NCBI GenBank assembly: GCA_963691705.1 | Contig: OY829542.1 | Location: 34,830,579 to 34,894,578 of the forward strand | DNA: 64,000 nucleotides | Reading direction: 5' to 3' | From: Viola odorata | Taxonomy: Eukaryota > Streptophyta > Magnoliopsida > Malpighiales > Violaceae | Shown here: positions 11,236-22,500 of the stretch, in pieces | How positions within the stretch are numbered: position 1 is the first letter of the stretch | How the letters are laid out: each line of letters begins with the position of its first letter | The notes under the pieces: generated by a model | Databases searched by the model: none | Told to the model about the DNA's origin: nothing | What the model saw: the letters and a program-made list of their open reading frames with translations, nothing else | Program-made: the position numbers and the translations under genes

Positions 11236-11559
11236 GCGTTCCTCTTGTTGTCATTTACCTTATTTTAAATTCCCTTTGAGCCATAAAATATCTCAAATGT
11301 TCATAAACCTCTCAAGGCTATATAGTATACATACCAAGTTTTCAGTACTTTGGAGATTTAAGAAAGCTAAACCAATGTTATACTCATCTTTCCAAAACTT
11401 TCAAGCAAAGCTAAAGTTTTCAAAGGTTTTCTCTTATTTTATTTTTTATCGTTTTAGTTGTCCCTTTTTCACTTTCAATGTTATTTTAATTTTTTTTTAT
11501 TTCCATAAATTATAAAGTTCAACCCAATCAATTTAAAGTATGTTAATTTTAGATTGGTC

Positions 11560-11785
11560 AATTTAAACTAGAGTAATTATTGAAGTGTATTTCCAACCTA
11601 AAATAATCATCACCTTGGTATGTGAGATTATAATTAGAAGGACAACTAAAAGAATCTGAAGGGAGTAATTAATATAGTGAAGAGAGATAATCAGTGGAGT
11701 GTATTTGTAACCGAAATCAATGGTTACCTTGGTCTGTGTGATTATAGTTAAAAAGACAACTATTAAAAATCAGAGGGAGTATAAT
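11560..11785. repeat. Two tandem Stowaway-like right ends (remnants)
   Basis: Two ~90-bp blocks align with each other. Each has a gtgtattt start, a caccttggt/taccttggt centre and an end resembling gaagggagta or agagggagta. The terminal GGGAGTA resembles Stowaway ends, but no matching CTCCCTC left end was found. Confidence 0.4.
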
Positions 11786-11789
11786 TTAG

Positions 11790-13200
11790 ATTTTCGTGGA
11801 AAAGATACTACAAACATATATATAACTATATATTTCGAACCCTGATTAAACCTCAAAACCCCAAACGTCTACCCTTTTCGATATGATCTCCCGCCCGGTC
11901 CTAAAAACAGCTAATTAGGAAGGAATAAACCACAATTATATCTTAACACATTAGTAAGTAAAACTATGTTAGTAAAATAGTTAGTATCCCAAGCATTATT
12001 CATTTAGATTTTAATTAAATTTTAATTATTTTTAAATTTGTTCTTTGATTTTTTCCTTTTTTTTAAGTTCCTAATTTTTTTTTTAAACTAAGGTTTCTGG
12101 AAAAAAAAATTAAAACCCACATGGCATGCCACATCAACTTTTACCGACACATCATCACTCTCAACTAATAGCAACCTGGTCAGGGACCAATTAATAAAAA
12201 CTTTGTACCTTAGAGACCAAATTAGTTATTTTTTACCATAGGGATTAGAATAAACAATATTTTATAACACAAAGATAAAAAATATCATTAAACCAGTTCT
12301 TGTAAGTCGCATTCTTTTATGGAGTGGAGAAATCTTAGACGAGGTTTTATAAGTGTGAAAACAAACTCAATGAGTAGTTGCTATAGTGGAGAAAGTTTCA
12401 ATATTGATGGTAGAAGTGCTAAGGGCAAGGAAGTGTTGAATTCAGTGGCACCTTATAGCTCTGGTGGTGTTTATAATTGTGATAGCCACTCAGAAAATAG
12501 TTCTTATAAGTTTGACCATATTGGCAACAACTTAAAATTGGTTTGTTTTATTTGTGTAAGAAATTGTCACTTGTATTTTAAGAAGGAACCACTATAAATT
12601 GTCACTTGCTCCTTCACTACCTAAAAGTTTCACATTTAGGATTTTGCTAATCTACTAGCTTAGAGTTTCACAATGGTTCACCCACAACCAATTACAATTG
12701 CTTTTTACCTTAGGTTTAAGCACAACCTATCACAATCCCTATTACACAAGGAAGGATTACAACCTAAGTCATTTTCAAGGATCAAAACTCAAAACCTATG
12801 TTCTTTTACAAGGATAAGTTCCCAACCCAAAACTCAAAGTGTTTATGATACACTTTAAACCTTCACAAAGATTGAATTAAACAAATACAAATTGAAGCAC
12901 AATTGGTGTTTAAGATATAAAAATGTATGAGCAATAATAACACCAATAAACATAATAAAGCTTCAAGGATTGAAAGCAAATTAACTCACTTGAAAGATCA
13001 TGAGAATGGGAAAAAATAAGTAGAAATGTTCTTGCTTTGATTCTTCAAAGAATGAGTGCATTTATATTTTACTACGTGTATAAAGCTTTCATCAACTCTA
13101 CAAAATAGTAGAAAATATGTATTTATAGGGTGAGAGAGTTAAATGGTCGTTTATGGTTGTTGGAGCAAAAACTAGCCGTTATTTTTTAAATATTCGCCCA
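11790..13200. other. Gene-poor AT-rich DNA
   Basis: Only short uncharacteristic ORFs occur (for example 12319-12597, 92 codons). These have no recognisable domain and look like chance. Confidence 0.4.
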
Positions 13201-13214
13201 AAAAAATATTTCTG

Positions 13215-13375
13215 ATGTACTTAGCGGTATACCGTTAATTTCTAGAGATATACCTTTAAGAACCAGGGGTTTAGCAGTATACCGTTAAGGACTAAAGGTT
13301 TAGCGGTATACTGTTAAGGCTCTTAGTAGTGAACTTCTAATATCGACCCTAACGGTATACCGCCGGAACCAAAAC
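13215..13375. repeat. Cluster of GCGGTATACCG-like motifs, right block
   Basis: Contains tagcggtataccgttaa, tagcagtataccgttaagg, tagcggtatactgttaagg and aacggtataccgccgga. The core gcggtatacCG is nearly palindromic, and the phrase cggtata-cgccgga-cc is shared with the block at 11.2 kb. Confidence 0.55.
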
Positions 13376-13849
13376 ATTCAAAAAGGTCCCTTTTGAAATG
13401 GGAAAGACAACACCAACATAAACCAATTAATTTTGACTTAACTAAAGTCAACATCTTTAAACAAATACCATGACTATAAATCAACGACTCACATCTTTTC
13501 TTTTTCTTTTTGATAAGGCTATACAGTGTTATTAAAATTGTTAGAGCTCATACTTATATAATGACGCTTAAACTCAATAACACCAAAACGAGTCTTTATT
13601 TCCAATAACTTGATCTACAAAGGCTTGCTCCTTCTTGACAATGTTCCAAGATGAAATTCGAGAGCACCACTTTTGATCTTTAAAGACTCTCTCTACTATA
13701 ATGCGTATTCTACAAATAACACTTAAAAAATCATACGCATTAGTAGAAACATTAATATTTTGTTATCATCAAAATTACTACAAAGAGATAGGAGCCTTGG
13801 GTTAACATATTTTTCTTCTTGTCCACACCAATGAAAGGATCAAGATGGA

Positions 13850-14101
13850 CTTGAAGACGAAGAAAGGGAAGGATTGCAGAGAGATGAGTTTGAAGGAACA
13901 GAGGAGGAGGAAGCTGGAGACCTTATTTATGATGCTAATGATGAAGAAGATGAGGACGCTCAAGAGGAATCTTATGCTGATAGCGATAATTCAAATCAAG
14001 AAAACTATTACGAAGAATCATATGAGGGATCAAATGGAGAAGGAGGTGTATATCAAGAACCATTGTTGGTTCACAAGGTATTACTCTCAACAATTATCTA
14101 A
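13850..14101 (+). pseudogene. Acidic reading-frame fragment, possibly Ty3/gypsy gag-protease linker
   Basis: In the frame of 13874-14101 the translation is strongly acidic (EEEEAGDLIYDANDEEDEDA) and ends EPLLVHKVLLSTII before a TAA. Acidic linkers followed by a V-K/R-VL motif are common between the zinc knuckle and protease of plant Ty3/gypsy polyproteins. A gypsy-type 3' end lies 1 kb downstream on the same strand, so both may be pieces of one old element. No protease or zinc knuckle is visible. An unrelated host fragment is also possible. Confidence 0.35.
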
Positions 14102-14305
14102 GAAGAAGTAGAAAAACAACATGTTGCTATTGAATCTAAACAACAATAGATAATCAAGCAGCTTATGATACTTATTCTCTTGGTAATATTGTGTAGGTGA
14201 ACCTCTAGCCTATCAATGTTGGTGATATTGAGCAAGTAAAAGCTTATTCCAAGAAAGATGTTGTAGCATCCTTTAGAGTACACTATGATGACCTTTTTGC
14301 AAGGA

Positions 14306-14735
14306 TGTAAAACCCGGACATGTCATAAACCCGGTTAAGGGAAATGGTCAAGGGTTAGAGAGTTAACTGGATTGACCCGTGATTTTAATAAATTAGTAAA
14401 TAAAATTTAATATTTGTATAAAGTACAAATTTTTTTTAAGATAAATGAAAATTTTATTTCATATTTATTTTTTATATTTTAATTTAGTATCACAAGCATG
14501 ACTTTGGTGTAGTGGTTAAGTTTTGTTGGCCAACTTTTTGAATTCTATGTTTAGTATTTTTTTTGAATTTACTTTCTTGAGTCAACCCGATTTAACCCAG
14601 ATTGGGTTGACTAATTTTTAAGACAAACCCGAGAATAAAAATTTTGAGAGCTTTTAACTTGACTTAGTGACCGGTTGTTAGGTTTCTCAATTGAACCGTT
14701 TCGGTCGGGTCGGGTTTGACTACTTTACCTTTTTA
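14306..14735. mobile_element. Possible degraded MITE rich in acccgg/cgggt motifs
   Basis: Left side gtaaaacccgg and right side cgggtttgactactttac are loosely inverted. Internal motifs (aacccggtt, gaccggtt, tcgggtcggg) recall the hAT-like element at 29151-29572. No convincing target duplication was found. Confidence 0.3.
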
Positions 14736-14759
14736 ACAACAAATCTGGTACAACTTTTA

Positions 14760-15174
14760 AGTTGCAGGACTGATGCAGAGATGGCAAAGGGCATGCTAAC
14801 GTCACACAATCTATTTGGCACCAAATACTATTGCTTTACTTGATCTTATATGAGAAAGTTTTATGGAGAAAAGAATTATCTCTAGGAGTTCTGATTTTGG
14901 GAAGTAAGTTATTGGAAATTTACTAGCAACTGGTTATGGTTAAGGTGACACATTGTTTGTGCTCATCTTAAGTAGTCAATTGCATTAGAGTTGGAGTAAA
15001 CAACTTACACTAGTGTGTGAGTTGAAATTGTTGGTTGCGGTTATCAAGTCATTTAAGCTCCAAAGGAAGAAAAGTTGGAAGGTTTTGATTGTGCAACTAA
15101 GAGATCGAGGCAAGCTTAGTTCAAACTCGAGGACGACTTTTTTTCAACCCGAGGAGTTTGACGCAGGAGCTTTT
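14760..15174 (+). pseudogene. C-terminal tail of a Ty3/gypsy polyprotein
   Basis: Around 15111-15168 the translation reads NSRTTFFQPEEFDAG. This is the tail signature (SRT-x-FQ-x-E-DAG) seen at the end of plant Ty3/gypsy integrases, immediately upstream of an LTR-like sequence. Upstream text is out of frame or degraded, so only the tail can be recognised. It is a fragment of an old insertion. Confidence 0.55.
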
Positions 15175-15499
15175 TGTTATTCTGTTTTCTTTAGAAATTC
15201 TAATGCTAGCAGGATTCCTAAGGTTTAGAGATTGTAACTAATTTAGGATTATTAGTATTTTTCTATTTTACTAGATTTCTAATTAGGGTAATTTAGGAAT
15301 AGTATGCCTCAGGAATTGTCTAAATAGTTGTCTATACCTATATAAATAGGGTTGTTGTTGTACATGTTAATTACCTATGATTTCTTATTATTCAGAGGTT
15401 ATAGAACCCTAAATCATTTGTTATTTTCCGTCTCCAATATATTCTTTCTGGTGTAAATTAAATGTCTTTCTCGTATCCCAATATTCAGTAGGTTTAACA
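15175..15499 (+). repeat. LTR-like sequence (325 bp) ending the gypsy remnant
   Basis: Begins TGTTATTC and ends GGTTTAACA, so the ends are TGTTA/TAACA inverted. It contains a TATA-like motif (ctatataaatag) near 15340. It follows the polyprotein tail directly, as a 3' LTR should. The 5' LTR was not found, so the element is truncated and its TSD cannot be tested. Confidence 0.5.
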
Positions 15500-16578
15500 C
15501 TAAAAATACAAGTAAAAGCTACGATAAAAGCAAATCCTAAAACGACGTTTAATTCACACCGAAAGGAGTAATATTGTTGTTTCTACCCTAATCTCAATCT
15601 ATTTTCAGAACTCTAGTCCTATCTTATTTTTAGGAGAATTTCTTAGATAAACTCAGTCCACCACGTTGTATGATGACTACGACACCTATTTAAAATATCA
15701 CCTCATTAAAATATTTAATTTTAATTAGTATTTAACTCCAAAACTAATTACTGTAAAAAATCAATCCCAACTTTTTTTATTAGTTGTCTTCGTCCATCCC
15801 ACTCGCAACAGAATCCCTTTACTGCGCTGCCCCTTTCCTGCCTCCTACTCCAATACCACAAACCTCTCCTTTCTTTTCCACAACCGCCATCACTTACTAT
15901 TTTCTTCCATCACCAACTTTCTTTCTCGTCTTCAATTTAGTCACCTAATTATTAAAATCAATTTTCTAATCAAAGCAAAATCCACCTTCAATTTCTTTGT
16001 TCCAATCACATAAAAATACACTGAAACAGTACAAATGATTAATTAGCTATTAAAATTTTAAAGAAATTAAAAAGTAAAAAATAAAGTATAATATCCTACT
16101 ACTTTTCTTGTGCGTGCAATCGAAGCAGTTCACAAAAGAACTGAATGGTTATGAAGGTCATAGACATAGCGGTCGAGATTTGGAGGAGACAGCTGGTGAT
16201 GGCGGGGTAGTGGAACTGTTAAAGAGATGGCAATTGCACTGATTAATGAGGTGGCATACATAAAAAATGTGTCATGTTTTAATTGGCTTAGTCCACAAGA
16301 GTCAAGAAGAATTCCTCTATTTTCAGAGTTAACCCTACTTTAATCTACTATCATAATGCCAACACATGGCTATACATGCAGTAAGAAATGAAATTAGAAT
16401 TCAGTAGTTTTCTACCAACAATCCACCATCCCATTTTTGAACTAAAATACTACTAGTTGGTAAATGCAATGCGATAAAATGGCTACACCGCTGGGTAGTT
16501 CCCGATCCTTGGCGATAGTACCAGACTACAGTAATACTCAGCAGGATATTCTAAAATCAAAACAGGCCCTGCCTCTTA
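15500..16578. other. Spacer containing the presumed SF3A3 3' UTR
   Basis: No coding feature was recognised. The part nearest 16578 should hold the 3' UTR and polyadenylation region of the minus-strand SF3A3 gene; I could not place the cleavage site. Confidence 0.4.
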
Positions 16579-19500
16579 TTATATTAATCCCTGGCGCTGA
16601 AGATCAGTGTATGTCTTCTTGTTGTATATGTTCCCCTCCTTGTCCTCATACTCTTCTTCCAGATCTGGCCGCCATTTGTTCACTCCCTGCCGCTCTTGTA
16701 TCTTCTTCCACAAGTCTTTCGCCTCCTAAATAACACAAACATTTTATTGGGAATTAGATGATAAAACTAAGGAATAGGGACACGTTTGTTTCATCAAAGT
16801 GAAACACACGGACTCAATGTACGCAAGGACCAGAGAATCATACCTCAATAGATGTTATCTCATTAAAGTTCTTGGTGTTTGGAATTCCAAGGCAACGCAT
16901 CCCATGCTGATGACGCCATTCCTTGAAATGTCGCTCAAAAGCACGACGTCCCCAGTAACTGTAGTTTCCACATATCTCACACTTAAATTCCTGAAACGGG
17001 AAAAAAAATAATTGCAGGACCAAGCAGTTAGTACCATCCTTGGATTGCCATGCTCACTGTACCACAGACCAAACTGCAACTGCACTTTGGATTGGCTAAC
17101 AACTCAAACTTACTATACGAATTCCTTAGATTGGTACTATTATATCATTCATTACTGCATGACTCGATGATACTATTACTGATGTACAATTCTGTAATAT
17201 TTTTCTAAGAAAACTATGTATCCAGTTAAAAGAACATGTTCCGTCTTTCCTTAGATGTAGACAGTCCTAGGACTTATCGCTTATACATAACATCTTCCTA
17301 TTCTAGGTATGATCCCCTGAATAAGCAAAAAAAATCTTCAAATGTACCAGAAGTAGTGCCTGTGCCTTAACTCAAACCAGTAAGGACAGAGCAAATGGAC
17401 CTGTATCCTTGATTAAATTCCGTCATGGTTTAAATCTGTGAGTTCTTTTAATGGACAATGCAATTATCCATAAGTTGGTAATGGTTTTAACAAAACAGCT
17501 GAAGATGTGTCAGAGATGAAAATACCTGGCCAAGACCGTGTAGTTTATATAGCCAATAAGGAATAGGCTTTCCATCCCAACCCATTGGTAACTTCAGGGG
17601 ATTGTAAATCTGTTGTTCCTCATCACTACTTTCAGTGTCAGCTTGTGTCTCCTCCTGCGCCAATTTTCAGAAAAAACAGTCAATTATAAGCAAATGCAAC
17701 AAAGAACTTTAATGCCTAGATGTTTAGTGTTGCAAAGCAATTTTGCACCAAATAAACAAGGTGTAAATACTTCATGATATTTTGTTGTTACTTTTTGTAA
17801 CATGCTAGTTACCATAGCTTGCTAAGGACAGTTATAAAAAGTTGTGATTCAAGCTTCTCTCAAGCGCTCAAGGATTTTCATTTAGAGATGCTCTGGTCTT
17901 TTTCATAATTTCCTATATACTAAACATTTGTAAATCCCCACCCCCCACCCCCCCAAAAAAAAGAGGAATTTTAACAGAGGCACACATGAAGTCCCAACTT
18001 CCAATAAAATGGAGGAGCTAAACAATCAAGAGAGGAAGGCCTGATTGGCATGGAGTTTATCTTAAGCAATTCCGCTAAACTGGGAACACTACCATGAAAA
18101 GAAAAGAAAACACTGTACTACTATAACCAATTTCTACTCTACATTGAATTGTGGAGAGAGGTCAGACAGTCCAAACCACTCCCCTGTAAGCCTACTACAA
18201 TGTTCCACAGAAGCCAGCTAAAATGTTTGCCGTCATCAACCCTGCTATTTTTGTAGCAATATTATGTTGTCGCAGTTATACACAACAATCGTGGAGGATA
18301 GTGTGGTTCCTCAATATAAAGATCTCACCAAATAAAATAAGAAGAATAGAACTAACTAACCTCTTCCCGCTCAGCTTCCATTTCATCATATGTCAAAGCC
18401 TGCTTCTTCACAACATTCTCTTTTGTTCGTACAATTGCCTTTATAAAGTAAATAAAAACAGAGAAACAGAACTTGGTTAATGCACGCCTGATAATCAAGT
18501 GTAGGCAAAATAAAAATAAACAACGAAAGAATGGCAGAATCCAATATGCTCTGGAATAAAAAAAACACGTGTAAATTAACCAACAAAAGCAACATATGAC
18601 CACAAAAAGGCAAAAGCTAACCTCCTTGAGCAAGTCGCAAAGTTTCTGAATTTTAGCCTCCATCAAAGCAATATGTTCTGAGTTGTCAACTTCTTTTGCG
18701 ACGGATGCAGTCCCATTCTGTTCTGATCCACGTGAACCTTTAGTAAAATGTTTTTTGTCCAAATTCTCAAGTAATGTGTGCTGCACCAAAACAAACCAAA
18801 AGCTTCTTAACTTCCAAACACAAAAGAAGCACACAAATTCAAAAGAGTGGTGGTGAACAGTACTTTCATGAAATTCAGGAAACAAGGCTGCCTCCAGTCA
18901 AATTCTGCAGGAAGAAGGGTTTGACTATATAAATATTATCTTCTACATAGGTTGAAGTTTAAGCTAATTCCAGGACAAAAATAAAGAGTAGACTACTTGC
19001 ACCCTGTATATGATGGGCAATTTAGTCCATATTAAATATTGTTTTCAACACCTGAGATCAGGCACCACTTACAATTGACAGTTCAAAATCAAGAAAATAT
19101 AGGAAGTCTATAGGAATAAAAAGAGAAGAGCATAGGACATGTTTTCTACAAAGGGCCTTAAGCCTAGCACCTTGGGGAAAAGCATTCCATCACAGGGTTA
19201 AGCCTAGCACCTTTGTAATTCTATTCTCACTATTCTGTAGCATCTACTCGGTTCCATATTTTACTCAAAATCTGTTTGGCAGTTGTAAAAAATCATAGAA
19301 CATCCCGAAACAGTCGAGAGAACAGAGTTAGACGTTAAGTGGGAAAATACTTCATCCATTTTAGTGTTAATAAATTCAAAGAGTTCATAATAGTAAACAA
19401 ACAAGTCCAAACCTTTGTTAGAAATAGCCTCTCTGCACGCTGCTGAACAGTGCCACCAGTCTTCAGTCCTAATGCAGCCAGTGCCTGCCAGGAAAAGTGC

Positions 19501-22500
19501 TAGTTAGAGAAGGAACATACAAACAATATAAGGGAGTAATATTGCTAATGAATTTGAATCACATATCATATAACATCTACCAAGGAAGATAAAAAACGCA
19601 AGGACTTGGAAGCTAAGCAAAGGAAATAAAAAGTTAAGTATTCACAAAATATTTGGCAATTGCAGAAGGCAAAATCTTTGTAAAAAAAAATTCCAGAAGA
19701 CTTCTAACTTTTAGACGAAAACTCTAACTCCCACAATATCTTAAAATCAATGTTTTTTTGCTGAATCAGATAGCCTAAAATTCTGGTGTTACAATGAAAC
19801 ACAACAAAACCAACAATTCCTAAACTTTACTTTAAATAAAAACAAAGAGAGACTCTCCAAACTTTATCCTGCGAGCAATTTTATCTACTTTTGTTCTGCT
19901 TTAAAGTGAACAGCTCTAAACTCCATGCAGCATTGAAAAGAGCTCTACGGATGATAGTCATGAGTCACAAAAGTTACATTACATCCTTGTTTGTTGACTT
20001 CAAAAGTGACTAGTGTTGACAAGAATAGGGGAATATCAAGTACCTTAGAATAATTAGGCTACTCCTTGGAATCCTCAAACAGTGGCAACAGTTGAATCCA
20101 CATCTTAAAATGACAATTTCATATCTTGATTCCATTTATTAAGAGAGAAAAAATAACAAGAAAATGAGCCCCCTAAAAATGAGAACTGGAGACAGTATCT
20201 TTTTGGAGAAATGCTAATAATACCAAATTCATTTTGTTTTCCTATTGCAACAACTGTTTTTTCATTGGTAATGGTACCACTGTCAGCTCTTTGCTTACAT
20301 ATTGGAGCAGCATTACCCGTTGGTAAACTCCTAACTCTAGGTCTTCTAAAAATTTGGCTCAAATTGAAAACGGAATATCATACATATCATCTATCTAGGG
20401 AATTGAATTCTCCCTAAAATAAAACCTATTCAATTCCATTTGTGATCTATATTTGCAAATATATATGTCATCCCAAAGATCCAAGCTTCTGTTTCATCCC
20501 TACAATTTAAGAGAGATAATAAAACTGGATCTAAATACAGTGTTTATATAACCAAACCACCATGTAAATTAGCAATTCTAAGAATACTAACAAATTAATA
20601 AAATAACAAAAAAAAAACTATGGATAAAGATACCTACAGTTGCACATCGGTGATACTAGGAGTTAGCAAAAGAATGATATGCATACAATAGGTTACTCGT
20701 ACCTCCTTTAATTTTTCAGGGCCAACTTCCATCAACTCTTCAACTGTACTGTAATAATCCAGATCGATTAGAGCAGGGTGATAAAAAATATCCCCATTTT
20801 CTTTACCATCAGCCTCCCATCCTGTAGCCTTTCCAATTGCCCATTGGTACTTGAATTCAGTTGCAACCTATGTAGCAGCACAGATAATTTAGTAAAGTGT
20901 CTGACTCCAACATAACGTGATAAATCATGAACGTGTCATAGACATGGAAATAAGAAAACGGTAATCACAGCTAGAATATTGGTGACTTGTTAGAATTGTT
21001 TTGAATACTATGCGTTCAAAATGATACATGAAAGCTCAGTAGCTATTTTGAACTGACCTGTTGTGAAGGGGATTTTGTAGTGTCTAGGTTGGATTTAGTG
21101 TAAATGTTTGATGTGGATGGAATAGAGAATTGCTCAGATATCTAATCTAGGGGCCTGGGTCTGATTTGAATAAACGTAGATATGTGTTAGCAGTAATAAG
21201 CTGTCATAGTTCTGTTGGAACACAAGTAGCTATGTGCATACAGAAACTACTATTAGTAACACACTCACAATCCACTATGTCTGAACTCCTTCTTTCCCTC
21301 TCCTTCCTTATTTGGCAAAGGCCTTAGTGCTTGATAGGAATCATATTCTTCCTCCTTTTCTGAGGTTCTACTATATCATTGATCAAGGGGTTCGTAATCC
21401 AGGTAATGTAGTGAAGGAGTTTTAAGGGAAGTAAAGAACAGAAAAAATCTAAGCGTCACGATTAGGTGCCTTAAGCCTCTGTATAGGATGAAGGATTAGG
21501 AGGGGAAGGAAAGGAAGGGAAAGGAAATTTTTAAACTTTCCCTTGTATGGGAAAAAATTGCTTAAGGGAATGAAAGGGAAAGGAAGGGAATAGGGAGTAA
21601 ATAAACTGTAAAAATTTCCTCCCTGGCCCACCAAAAATTTCCTCCCAAAAGTGGGAGGAAAAGGAAGGAAATTAGAAACTGAGCTTTAAAACCATGGGCT
21701 TGGGCTTGGGCTTGGGTCATGGGCTTTAAAGGGAATTTCCTTCCTTTTCCCTTGTGTATAAAAAATGCAGCCATACAAGGGAATTTCTCTACAAATTCCC
21801 TTCCTCTCCTTTCCTTTCCTTTCCCTCGTTAAACTTACCCTCTTTTCCTTCGTGCACTTAAGTTCCCATACAGAGCATAAGAGTCACACCTAAGCTAATA
21901 TAGACACACCACAATTCAAAAGTGAGCTAAAAGCCTCTCAAAGTTATTAATCGATAAACTCCATAAACTTTTAAGAATAAGTACGTTAAATCCTAAGAAA
22001 CTAGGATCACCACAGGAATAAACACAAACATAAAAAAACACACTAAGTACTAAAACATAATGAATGCTACTGAATAATATAAAATGAAATTTATTAATAT
22101 GTAAATGTAAAATAAAAACTAAACCTAAGGAACTCAGGAACCATGGAATTATGCACCACTCATGGGTTGGTTGTAAAATAGGCTGTTTAAAAGCATTCGG
22201 GACTGCAAAGAACCTTAGCTTACCTGCTCCACATAACTTGGAGGAGCACTCTATAAAATACATACTTTAACTGTCTTCCCCCACATACAAAATCTTACTT
22301 TTGAAGTTGCAAACGCAGCTCCCAGAAGTAATGAAAAGATTGATTAAATCAGAGAAGTATATTAGGTTTACTCTCTCCTAACTCCTTACACATTTATAAA
22401 TATATTTCTAGAAAGCTAGATCAAGCTGAGAACCATGATGTCCAACTTAAGCTCAGTTATGTTAGATCAAGAGCAGGCTTGAGCCAACCAACTCAAGATC

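Noticed and set aside
12319..12597. 92-codon plus-strand ORF
   Set aside because: No recognisable motif, AT-rich codon use indistinguishable from surrounding non-coding DNA, no neighbours to support it.
18352..18885. 177-codon ORF spanning part of SF3A3
   Set aside because: It joins real exon 8 to intron sequence; the Phe/Leu-rich part is intronic. Replaced by the 12-exon model.
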